Below the pieces are notes generated by a model, which worked only from the letters and a program-made list of their open reading frames with translations, was not told where the DNA came from and did no database searches. This document shows, in pieces, positions 49,142 to 61,300 of a DNA stretch of 64,000 nt; within the stretch, counting starts at the first letter, position 1, and each line of letters begins with the position of its first letter. The position numbers and the translations under genes are program-made. This DNA is from Camarhynchus parvulus (lineage: Eukaryota; Chordata; Aves; Passeriformes; Thraupidae): positions 50,401,493-50,465,492 of the forward strand of contig NC_044573.1 in assembly GCF_901933205.1 (NCBI RefSeq), in the 5' to 3' direction.

Positions 49142-51302
49142 GCAAAGGAACATTCTTCTCTGTCAAACAGCCGCACCTCTCTGGCAGGGCTGCTGCTGCA
49201 CTACACTGGCTGGCAACCACTCTCTGTTTGAACTCTGCTGTTACTGAATTTCACTTAAAACTGAAAGCCACACAAAGGGAGCAGGCACAGAGAGCACCAA
49301 AAAGAAACAAGATGTTCAGCTTCTTGCTGCTTTTGTTTTAGCGGTTTTCTTTGTGTCATTGGGAAATAATGATCAAAGTGTGGTGGTGAGGGTTATCTGC
49401 TGTCTGGGCCAATTTTACCTCATTAAAGAAAGACAAGAATTATGGCAAGTTCTTCCAGAAATTCAGAGCAGCCATTCAAAAGCAAAAGTCACACTGGGAT
49501 GCAAAATCCCTCCAGTTCCTGCTTCAGTCCATTAAAAAAAAATATGTATTTGAAGCCTGGGGGAAGAATACAATTTAAGGGAGATTTTTCCCTTATGCAA
49601 TGAACCCAACAAGGCCTTATGAATGCTGCAGCAAACTGCAGTACCTGCAGGGTGCTCATCTACCATGAAAGTCTTCTATTATCTCATTCTTTACATGAAT
49701 GAAATGTGAATATAGTTCCTTCTTTCTCAAAAACCATTACACTGATTGGATTGTGTCTGGAAGCAACAGAATGGGTTTTTCCACACAATTATTTTCAACA
49801 GATTGAAAATGTATGGCTCTCCTTGTAGGTGCTGATGGAAGGTACTCTGGAGTTTCAAAGACTGTGTGAAAAACAGTAGCTCCAGTAACCTTTAACAATG
49901 TTCTAAGTAGAAGAAAAAAAAAAAAAAGGAAAATTTTAAAGTTGTAAAAAATACATATTGTTTAACTGTGGAGTTTTCTCTGGAACTCAGTGGCCTTTAT
50001 TGCTTCAAGTTATTGCTATTGATTGTAATTAGATCATAAGCTTCACAAATATTCATTCATAATAAAACAAATGACTTGTGATAAAATTAAGAATATTGTG
50101 GTGTTATTATTGAGAATAAAAATGAAATCTAACAAGATGATAGAGTAGTTGCAGAGGGACTACCCGATATATTTTCTTGGAGCTGCTGGCTATATTCACA
50201 TAATATAAAACTGTTCTGAGAAATCCACATCCTAAATGAAGGACTATAGGAAAGTTTTTAGCTAAACAGTAGCCATTATGTTATCACAGGAAGAAAAATA
50301 AGTTAAAAAAATTAAAAAAAAAAGGCTGTTTCACATTATCTGAGGACATGTGTGTGTCTGTGTTTGTGTGCATGTATGCCTATGTGCACAACTATATGTG
50401 AATAAATATATTCACATATTTCCTGAAAGCTTTGAAACTGGGCAACTTGAAAGGAGTAGAGGAGAACTTATTTTGGTTTAAGCTGCTCATTCCCTTTTTC
50501 TGCCTCCTTATTAATCATATCAATATTTTAATTATATCTCCTTTCCTATTTCTTCCTTTGGATTTTCTAAAACCTATTTTCTAATTCAGTCCAGCAGCTC
50601 ATCTTTTAATGTCATTTTAATAGACCTTGTCTTGTGTTCATGAAACAGTAAAAGCAAAGGTTTCATTGTAAAAGAAAATTGCCTTACTTACACTGAGTTT
50701 TCTAATTACTGTGTCTGGTACCACCATTGAGTGTTTGGAGACTGGGAAAAGAGAGAGGAAATAGAGATGGTTATTAATCAGCCCTTACTGGTAATTAAGG
50801 CCCTCAGCTTCCTATTGATTATTTTTTCTTTCAGTTTTACATACCTTGATGTCAGATAAAGCAAATGGCAGGAGAAAAATCTCAGCTGCAGACAAGTCAT
50901 TTATTTTACAAACATGAGCATTCCATGACATTACGTGAAGGAGGATGCAGGACTGTGGACCTGCAAATAGACCTCGTTTTCCCCAGAAGGGTTGTGTGGT
51001 AACATAAGGTGGACAAATCAAGAGACACATGGCTTCAGCAAAGAACAGCATCACTGAACTCATCAGTGAACTTGGATTTGCAAACACCTCCTGTGGATTT
51101 GCTGAATTCTGTATTTGCAAGGATGAGACAAGAATAGGGTCTTTCCTGTTAGGATGAATGAACAGTTTGCCTACTTTATATAAAGAGATATGTTCCCTTC
51201 CACCATGGACATCATTTATATATGTGCCCATGGCCACTGTGAAAGTGACTGCTTGGCAAGAATGAAAATTTGAATTTATGTAATATTTTCCTGCAGAGCC
51301 AT

Positions 51303-51336
51303 GAGGTAAGAAGAAGAAGAAGCTTCTTCTTACCTC
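51303..51336. repeat. Perfect 14-bp inverted repeat with 6-nt loop
   Basis: GAGGTAAGAAGAAG (51303-51316) is the exact reverse complement of CTTCTTCTTACCTC (51323-51336), separated by AAGAAG. A GAA/TTC repeat lies at the core, so alternative pairing registers exist. It lies within the longest open frame of the minus strand. Confidence 0.9.
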
Positions 51337-52059
51337 CTGGGAAGAAGAATGCTTCTGTATATGGTGTATAGGGAGAGTGGCAGGCCATCTTGATGACAAT
51401 CGCTCTTATCACTGATGCAAGGGCAAGGGAAATGCTCCATTTAATGACAACTTTCTGCACTTCCTTTTCATATTTCCCCATTTAAATTATACAGAAGTTC
51501 AGCATGTAGCCATGGCTCTGGTGAGAATGTGCACAAAATTAAATATATTAATACAAATTTGAAGAAAATCTTGGTGGGTCATAAGAGATGAAAGTTTATT
51601 AATTCTGGACAAGTATTGATCCCTGCTCTTTAATCTAACAGTAAATTTGATCACACTTCTTTGTTTTACCAGAACTACCTGTAGAATATGAAAGTCTCGT
51701 AATATGTACTGCACATCTTCTTTTCCCCCTGCAAGTGTATCAGCAGTTACATTTTTCATCTCCTTCTCATGGGATTATGGCACAGTAAAGACAAAGTACG
51801 ACATGGAAACTAATTTACCTCTAAAAAGAAAAAAGAAACCGGGCTATTTCCAGGAAAACATAATTTGAAATTCAAAAAAGATATAAATACAATTTATTTA
51901 GATTTGCTTAATACTTTTAAATGAGAAGAATTAAGCCCCAAAAAAGTTGTTTGACTGCGTGTAGAGGTCATGACAGAATTTATTTTGATTGGGTGACCTC
52001 ATAAAATTATTCACCACTGCTGCAATTTTTTTCAAGACAGCTCAATAGAGTGTGATTCC

Positions 52060-52088
52060 CAGTTCCCATTAGAATTTAATGAGAACTG
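52060..52088. repeat. Near-perfect 12-bp inverted repeat
   Basis: CAGTTCCCATTA (52060-52071) pairs with TAATGAGAACTG (52077-52088) at 11 of 12 positions around a 5-nt loop. It opens a stretch to about 52270 that looks less AT-monotonous than its surroundings. Confidence 0.8.
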
Positions 52089-52321
52089 GGCCTGTAAGTC
52101 CCCTGGATTCCTTTGAAAATAACCCAGCCCATGATAAAATAATACAGTTCTGTTCATCCTTAATTTTTGACAGTTTGCTTGTGACTGGAATATTGATTGC
52201 AACAGCTACTGCCAAGCACATGGCTCCCATCACTCTCGTCTGCTTTTCCATTATGTCATAAATAGATTGCCCAGCTCAATAGGTTACACAAATAGACCAG
52301 GCTGGACCTCTTGCATGGGTT

Positions 52322-52341
52322 AAAAAAAAAAAAAAAAAAAA
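52322..52341. repeat. A20 homopolymer
   Basis: Twenty consecutive A on the plus strand, preceded by GGGTT and followed by GACAAGCC. The sequence before it is not a retroelement I recognise. Confidence 0.9.
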
Positions 52342-52857
52342 GACAAGCCTAATAATAACCAAGCATTTATGGCATTTATGTTCCTTGGACAACTTAATTG
52401 TATGAATTTTAAATGCTCTGAAATTAGTAACTTCAAAGACAAAATAAGGACCAAAGTAAGACCAGGTCCAACAGTAGTAATTAGAATCAAGTCAAAAGTA
52501 AGCCTGATTGGACAGTTTAAAAATGTTTGTTCTATGCAAGAAACCTGGCAAGTGTGTGGTACCCAAAATGAGAGTTCAATTAAAGCTTTGGAAAGGCACA
52601 AAAATATGCAAGCAGAAACATTTAGTATCCTGCTAAGCTGAAAATGCATTCAAACTAAAATGAGAACTGAGGTGATTGAATAAACAAGAAGAATAAAGGA
52701 AGTGAGTTATCAAAATAAAATAAATTTGGGAATTGCTGAAACCTGGCAAGTCCTGCCTACTGCAATCTCAATGGGCTGGGTTGATTTGGATTGCTGACGT
52801 CTCAGGGAAGATTTTAGAATTGGTTTATTGAGTTTTGGTTTTCTTTGCCTTGCCTTG

Positions 52858-52903
52858 CCTTTTCTCTTTCTCTTCCTCATTTTCTTTCTCTTTTTCTTCC
52901 TCT
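52858..52903. repeat. Polypyrimidine tract
   Basis: Forty-five of 46 bases are C or T, the exception being one A at 52879. It is preceded by three TTGCC-type units. Long homopyrimidine stretches can form triplex DNA, and this one also resembles an extended splice-acceptor tract, but no AG-exon follows convincingly. Confidence 0.85.
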
Positions 52904-53981
52904 GGTAATTTAAATAATAACACTACCTAGAAGCCTGTAAGGAATGAGAACTCCATTGCGTATCCTGTGTGTTGAAGCTGCTGTACAACTACAAAATGCA
53001 GAAATGTAGTTTGTTTTACTCAAATGCTTCTAATTAGGTTGATACGACAAAACTGAAATGCAGCAGAAGTGAGTGTCTAAGAAGTCAACGGTGTGTCTAA
53101 AAGCACTTCAAATAAAACTTAAATATCTTTATGTGGGCTGAAGCTACCCTTCTAGACATAATTAGTCAGACAAAATCTATCAACCAAGCAGTCAGGAGCT
53201 TAAGTACAGCCCCTGTTTACCTCCTGCCAGAGGGTGCTTGTTTGTTTTCTTTGAAGCTGTTGCAACAGGAAAATATTAAGCACCAACTTAGACTGATGAG
53301 ATGATGATGATTATGAAACTTTCTCCAAAACATCTGGGCTGCCACCAAACAAATGACAAATATACTAGTTGGAAAGTACAATGATTACATAATGTCTTAG
53401 GGTAGCAGATGTTAAATTGACCTTCTGAAACCAAATGAAAAATGGAAGACAGATGGAAGTTTATGATGAATGAACCTGACGTGGTGTCAAGAACCTGGTA
53501 TCTGGTGGATGTCTTTGGATGGATGTAGATGGGTGACAAGGGTGAAATTATGGAACTTCAGAATATTGTTTTCCAGTGAACTTTTATTTAGGTTCTATTG
53601 ACTTGAACAGAGATAGTGGCTGCAAAGTGGAAGATTAGTTTCTACCTGCAAATTAGCTCTAATTATTTATAATATTGTGTTGGACTGGGGCAAATGGTTC
53701 AGGAACAGGCTCAAGAAGAACAGTTAAGTTTTTATTTATATCATGGGATGAGTGACACAAAGTATGGAACATTCTGCAGCATTTTGAGCATGTTCAGAAA
53801 TAATTCCAGAAAAATGTTGTTTTTCTGAGCAGAGGCTGTTTTTCCCTTTGCAAAGACATACTCCTGTGACCATTAACAGTAAGTGCAAGTTCCAAGGTTG
53901 AAACTTCAGTTAGAGCTATAGGAAAGCATACATCAGAGCAGACAGTGCCTCTGCTTCTGAGGATCTCTTTAACTAGTGCTG

Positions 53982-54033
53982 ATTTCACATGTCAATTTTT
54001 TAATTTTTTTTTTTTTTTACTCATTTCACATGT
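53982..54033. repeat. T-rich segment between 11-bp direct repeats
   Basis: ATTTCACATGT at 53982-53992 recurs exactly at 54023-54033. The 30 bp between them are almost all T, with a few A and C. The arrangement resembles a short oligo(A) retroposed on the minus strand between target-site duplications, without any element body. Confidence 0.75.
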
Positions 54034-55589
54034 GACAATTGTTCTCATCTTGTAAGGGGCTATGTGAAGGTAGGCTCTGACACCAGAGACAGCTGCTGAT
54101 GGACTCAGAAAGGCTTCATGCAGATGGAAAGGTCAAGTTGCACAAAATAGCTTGCAGGTCCAGAGGCCTGATGGCAAATATTCTTACCTCTGAGAAAACC
54201 CAAGAAACCTAGTGAGGCATTTAAAATGAGACCCAGAAAAAACTGATAAAGGTTTTGTATGGGACAGTATAACACTAGCTAGGTTAAGGCCGGAGCAGGC
54301 ATTAGTCAGAGTAGCACTAACTTCTTAAAACACTGCTCTGTGACATTAGCAAGAACAGCTTTAAAGTTGAAATGATCACCCTCCGTTTGCTTTACCTCCA
54401 AACACTGCCTTGTCTCTTTGAGAAGACAATTCTGAACTGAGCAGATGGGACTCTAAAATCTAAAATACCCATTTTGTTTTACAACTGAAACATTTATTTG
54501 TGTTTGTACCCGGGAAATATTTCTTTTGACTCTCTTAAGAAATTATATTATTTCTCTATCTTCAATTATTTACTTCCCAAAGCCCCAGAGCATGTTTGTG
54601 TGCAGTGTAATTTGAACAACAGTTTATGCTGTACTCTTGACTCCTCTACAAAACCTGTACCCAAATATCTGCATAGAGACTGCATTTAAAGAAATAAATT
54701 AAAGTAGAATTTAAAAGCTTAGTCTCAGGATAAAACAGGCTTTCAGAATCTTTAGCTGCCCACACCTAAACAGTCCTGGCTGAAGCACAATCTCTTTGGT
54801 TTGCAGTTATCTGATACTATGAAAAAAAAAAGGTAGATTATCATGGAGATATTTTTAAAGTGACCAGTATAATCTCCTTTCTAAAAATAATTATGCCAGA
54901 ACTGCAGACAGTAGGGATGTAACAAAGTATTTTTTGCCTAGCTTCAGATTCACCTCAGCTTCCTGGATTTTGCGCATTTACTGTAGACACCCAGAACTGA
55001 GTCGGTTTGAAATTAAAAGATGTGGAAGAGGGGAAATGTCTGAAGGCGAGGAACAGCCTTAAAACTATGGACAGCATACACTCAGAGGGCAAAACTAATA
55101 CAAGCACACTATGAATAAAAAGAACAGAGATGGTGTAGGGAGCATAGGTCAATGAACATAAGGAATATGAGGGCAAAATGTGTCAATTTCCTCAGCTATT
55201 TCTTAATTTGTGGTTGGAAATATGTTTTGTCACAAATTATGCACTAATAGTTTATTAACTATCTACTTCTGGACTCTCATGTCATTACTCATTTCTGAAA
55301 GTATCCGATCTGATGGTCATTAATGAGTTTTATATTTTTCTAATAGCTTTGCCAGCCCTGTACTATGACTGCTCCTTTATTGACCTTCTTTTTGTCATAT
55401 GCATGTGTTTTGATCAACTTTGAGTTATTAGCATTCAAATATGCTAGCAGAATATTGAAGTCTCAGAATACAATGTTGTTTGTAATAAAATCATTAATGT
55501 GATAAGATGCAGATCAAAAGGAGTGTACACCAAAGAGAATACAAATGATACAATACTGAATTAATATGAAAAGATGAAACATATTTAAC

Positions 55590-55621
55590 AATAAGCTTCC
55601 ACTAATATTAGTGAGCTTATT
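55590..55621. repeat. Near-perfect palindrome (32 bp)
   Basis: The central CACTAATATTAGTG (55600-55613) is a perfect 14-bp palindrome. It is extended by AATAAGCT on the left (55590-55597) and AGCTTATT on the right (55614-55621), which are exact reverse complements. A 2-bp TC insertion in the left arm is the only asymmetry. Confidence 0.9.
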
Positions 55622-58349
55622 AATGACAAAATTTCTAAAACATATAATGGAAAGTCAAATAAGGAGCTTTTTCCATAATATGAATATGCTTCAAAATGAG
55701 ACAATGTAAATATTGATTTGGTATTTTTTCTTTAAGCATGTGTCAAATTTACTAATTTGTCAAAAGCCCTAGTTTACATATATATACATATGCAAGGATG
55801 TAAATGTTTGTGGTAGTGAATGGTGTAACAATTGTTACTTTAAAGTCATCTTGCTCTCCTCTGGGCTGGTGAATCATTCAGGCAGTCATGCAAAATTAGC
55901 CCCACAGAGTGGACTCCAAGCCAGACTCACAGCATGTGGGTTGCTGGATCATGTGTTCTTTCAAAGAGATCTTATTGGGAAGCCTATTGGTAAGGCACCT
56001 TTGCTGCTCAGGGTAATCCTGATGTAGGGAACATGGAGAGCAGAATCTTCCCAGTCCCAACCTGAGTTCCAAACCTGTGAGCTATAGCTATTCTCTAGGG
56101 AATGGGCAAGTCTTTCACCAAAGTTTTATTGAAAAAGTTCTGTCTCAAAACCATCACTGCCTTCTTGCCACAGATAGGCTGTGCTATCACGAGTATCATG
56201 ACACCAGTATCAGCTTTCTGAATCTTTGCCCAAAAACAAAGAGAAAAATCATGAAGCATACAAATTTTTGTAATTAATGTAATGTTTCTTCATATTCTCT
56301 CTCTAGCTATCTTCAGAATAATTCTGTTTTGGTCTGGGTCTTTATCATCTTTAAAGTCTTTGTAACAACATTGTCAATATGACAGATGTTCTTGTGTGTA
56401 GCTGTAACTCAAAACAAGAGCAATATATTGCTGATATGATATATTTAGATATAGATAGTTATAACAGAAAACTCACATATGGTCAACCATAAGGATAATA
56501 CTAATTCCTACGTCTTCTATATTCTGAAATGCAAAGTTCCAGCCCTTAATAAGTGGCAAAATTCTCACTTTTCTCCACAACAAAAATATATTGTCCCTTC
56601 TAAATCCATTTCTAGATTTTTAGTAGTATAGACTGGTAAAGAACATAACTAAATTGGGCCATAAAAATTGTTTTGCTTGTGTGTGCAATTTCAGAGAGAG
56701 AAGTGGATAAAATGGATTTATTCTCATAATGTGAAACTGCTTCATGTATCAGAAATTGCATAGTTGACAGCTGCACTTGAGTTACAGTAAAGATTTTCAA
56801 CGTTGCCAAATGGCACATCATGTAATTTCTGATCTGGTTTAATAAAATTGAAATGTTTGGTAACAGTTTAAGGTTATTTCTTGAGAGTTTCATAATCTAT
56901 ATTTATATTAACTTAGAGTGGCTGAGATATGTGAATTTTAATCCCTCATCTAGAAAGGTATATAAATCAAATGTGGGGACAATATCAACAGAAATGAAGT
57001 TATCAAGAAGGGAAGGAAGAGATCTTTAGGGGGCGATTTCACAACAAATCAGTAGACTCACCTAGGAAAATCAATTGCCATCCTGAGTTTATTTGGGTAT
57101 CCAAGACAGAGAAGGACTGGAAAATTACTTGAAAATTTCTAAAAGCAAGGAATAGCTGTGAGAGGAAGCAAAGAGACTCATACCTGTAGCCGTGGCACAG
57201 CACCAGTGTTGTGGCTTCCAGTGTATCACTGGAAACTTGAAATAAAAATGAATTCTAGAGATATCTCAAGAAAAAGGAAGGCTTGATATCTTTTTCTTTG
57301 TAATACAAATACTTCACTCCAATCTGTGGAGATAGGGACTCAAAAATACAGCTGAGAATGTTTAGAGAATATCTGATCTTTTCTTTTGAAAAATAGTGTT
57401 CTCAGTTGCAAATCAGAGCTGATGTGAAAACTGAAAAGGAGGATTACCTGAGCTGTGTTTATAAAATATGCCAACAGCAAGAACAAAAAGCCACTGAAAT
57501 ACTCACTTTTTAATAAAGAAAAGTTATTTTATGATTAGGTTATTTACAGAAATTGTATAGGAGTGGAGTTGGAGTGCTGGTGCTGTAAAGAGAAGATTGC
57601 TCATAAAAGCCAGGAGAACAGTTTTGATTTCTCAAGTATGACAGAAGGGTATGGTTCTGGGAAACATATGTTTACAAAGATTTGAAGCTGTAAAATGTGT
57701 AGATCCTGAAGAGGAAAAGAATATCTAATGAAAGCCAGTTTCCTATGAATTTGTGCCCACATTCAATACAGACTGCCAAATTCACAATTACTCTTTTTTT
57801 ACCTGTGGTACTCCCCTGAGCAAACAACAGTATTTACGGTGGATAACCTGGCGCTCCCAGGCCAACTCCCTGCTGCTATGTGGGTTTGTTGGCTTCTCTT
57901 CCAGCGGGGGCAGTAATTCTGGAGTTTCATCCACCTCATTTCTGACTTTTCCTCACAATTGTCTTAATAATTTTTTTTTGAGATTCCAACCTCTCTTTTA
58001 GATCTGATAAAATAAAAAAGTTATTAGAAGGGGGTCAGCAGACAGACAGCCACGATCAAGCAAGCATTATTCCTTTGAAAACGTGGCTAAAGAATAAAAA
58101 ATATGACCCGTGTGAAGGAAGGCAGAGAATGAACGATTTCTATATGTGTGGCTGAGCAAAAATTTTTTAAGAAACATTGCTACCTAAGAATGTTGTATTT
58201 GTCCTGTACAAATGAGCCAGAGGCTGAAGAGCACATAATTGAACATGGAAAAACAACCAGGGTAAACCAGTCTGCAGTAAACTGTCATTGAACAAGCTTT
58301 CTGAGGAAAGTTAATCTTAGATGATCAGATGCACTGTGAGCAAGTTTCT

Positions 58350-58373
58350 TAAACAAACAAACAAGCAAACAAA
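58350..58373. repeat. (AAAC)n simple repeat
   Basis: A short stretch of AAAC units, with one AAGC variant, lies between AT-rich flanks. It is low-complexity sequence only. Confidence 0.85.
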
Positions 58374-61300
58374 ACTTCACCAATCTGAAGGAATTTTTCT
58401 GAGCTCTTCATTGCTTCACTAGAGGGACATTGTGTTTTAAATCCCATGTGCTTGGGTCAGCCTCTCAACTGTAACAAATAGAATTGGTGGCCTAAATTGA
58501 ATAGTTTTTGTACTATTGTCGTGGGTAAGTAAGTTCTCTGAAGTCCAGGAGTTGTTTAGATTTGCAGGGTAAACAAGAAACCAGCCTGGGGACTTCTTAC
58601 GTCATCATCTTTTCTTGATCCTTTCTGTAAATAATAGGCTGGCAATTTACTGCACTTTCTTAAACCGTAAAGATGACAGCTATCATGCAAATACAAAATA
58701 TTAGAAACCTATCAAGAATGTAACTGATTAGACAGTAAAAAATTAATCTGAAATCAGAGCCTTTGTATTTTTTCTGAATCTCTTAGCCAGCTTGAAATAA
58801 TTTCCTGTTGTCACATGCTTTTTAAGAAAAGGAATTCTTATTTAATGCAGAAAACCTTTACAGTCCCAACTATTAGAAAGCTTTTGTAGGGCTTGTTATT
58901 TCTGCTGTGTAGTTTATGTATTTTTTTGACAGTATACAAGCATGCAAACACACATGCATAATGTAGGAAAAAGTTCTTCCTTACTCTGTTTCACTGGGGA
59001 TAATTCTAGGTGTGATAGACTCTTTTAGCTTATTTATTTATTTATATAATGGAAACATGATATCCAAAATTATTACCATTTGAGAGGTTCTTGTTATTTT
59101 CATGGAGGAAGATAGGCAGTCTTTCCTGTTTCTGTGCCACTGTGTTTCACATTTTAGAATAAATTCTTGAGATGGTTTCTTTTACTGAATATCTCTTTCA
59201 AAGTCTTGTGCTTGTTCATGGCCTCTAGTTGGTATTCAACTACTTTAAAGTCACATTTTCCTGGAAGTGCAGAGCCTGGAGGTTTTTTAACTCATATGAA
59301 CACCAGCTGTGCTCTGACCATGTATATACACATTTAAAATTAGAATGATAAATCTGAAATGTACTCTGGTTGTAAGAAAAACTCTCAAATTGGAATGAGC
59401 TGCTTGCCATGTTGCTACTAATCCATTGCTGCCTATATACAAAGCACCAGCTAAGTGGTATTTCTAGACTGTTCATTGTGTCTTGTTCTTTGTTGATTTT
59501 TCTCATTCTGTGTATTTGAACTACTTTAGCTGGAAGTACTTAGCTGAGAGATTCACAAAAAGAACACATAGCATGGGGTGGGTGACCTGTGAAGTCAGAC
59601 ATGAAAGATTCCTGTTTGGCTATTTTTCAATGCTGTTTCAGTTGAATCTGAGGCATTACCAGCTGTGACACTGCACAGCAATTTTGTTTCCTTACACTAG
59701 CTAGACAGATTTATCAATTTCTTTTGCTTGCTATGATTTCTTTTTTCAGTTGTTGCTCTAAAAGAGAAGAGGAAAGAAAATGCAATATTGGAATCTGGAA
59801 TAAAAATGGATTCTCAAATGCCTTTTACAACTGGTGCTCTGGGAGGAAGGTCATACTACAGAAATTTTTGAGGTTGACGTAGAACACCTATTTAATGGGT
59901 TCTTAGGCAAATGAAATAATTTCTTGCTAGCAAAACCAAACATTTTCTACTTTTTATTTTTCAAAGCAAAAACTGTGCTACAGAGTGTAACTGAGGATCA
60001 AAGTTTAAATACAGTTTGCTCTGCCACCTGGTTTTGATCTAGAGCTCAAGCATATGACTGGCAACACTCACTGTCATGGGAGGGAGACCTGGTAAGGGGG
60101 GACAGAGCAACATGTCTCCCTATTTCTCAAATTATGAAAGGTATGAGATTGACAGCCTTGGAAAAATAAGTCTCCTATTTTATTCACAAAAAAAAAAAAA
60201 TATGGCAGAGCAATCATAATAAAAACTTCTCCCTTGGTGCTTTGCCCATTTGTTTCAGGCCTCCTTTAGCTGAACTGTCTGGAGGGGGTGAGGAGATCCC
60301 TTCGCCTTTTGACCAGTTCAGTCTTTGTCCCACCACTGACTCTACACTGGGGTGTCAATTGTGGTTGTCATCTTTTCTTGGGTAGTTGCCACCTGTCCAT
60401 TAGAAACTGGCCAGAGACCAGGAATTCACTTCATATTGACCACAGAATAGATGTCATAGGCTCAAATTAACATTTTAGACACTGAGTCTGGATTTGAAAC
60501 AGCAATTTAGAGAAGAAAGGCAAAGTCTCTTCCTTCTCGATCACTTATTTATGGAGTTACTCTGTATTTGAGCTACATTCACTTCCACTTGATTAGTCTC
60601 TGTCTGTTGTAAACTTTCTCAACATAATTATTTTCTCTTTTTAAAGAATCATTAAATCTCTGAGGCAGATTAGCATCCATCTTGCTACAGGCTGTGAAAA
60701 CCTTGGTTTGTCTTTCTCAGCTGACAGAAGACATTTCCTTCCAGTTCTTGTGACCGCCTTAAGGGTCCATACAGATCTCAAAGAGCAGCTTTACCTAAGG
60801 AATTATAAAGCCCTGAAAACCTGTCTTAGTGATCAGTTGGAAAGCATCATTATTTTGAGGTGTCATCACCATGGGAGAAAGATCACATTAAAAAGCAAAA
60901 GAGAGATCAGTACTAGAGATAAGAAGACACATAAAGATGGCCCAGAACATGAAAAAAACCCAAACTAGGTAGCTGATCAATAAATTTGGAGTCTGGGTAT
61001 TGTGTTTTTTTTTTTTCTTCACAAGTTGCTGAATTGAGTATAAAGGGACTTTTCAGGGGATGGATTATTTATCACTGTGTATCAGAATCTAGTTGGTGAT
61101 TTAGGGACTTGTCAAAATGGCACAGCTGTATCCATAAGGTCTGTGGTCATACTAGTGATTTGTCTGTAAGGCTGTGGCATTAGAGCAGCTATGATATATA
61201 AGGGCATTGGTAATGTGCTGTACTGTGGACATCCAGAACAAGATACAGATGTACTAAATCTACCACTGTTCTGTCACAGGGAGTAGCTGCCATAATAATA

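Noticed and set aside
52069..52261. Coincident 60-codon frames on both strands
   Set aside because: Each is too short and unremarkable. The overlap is what a stop-poor stretch gives on both strands.
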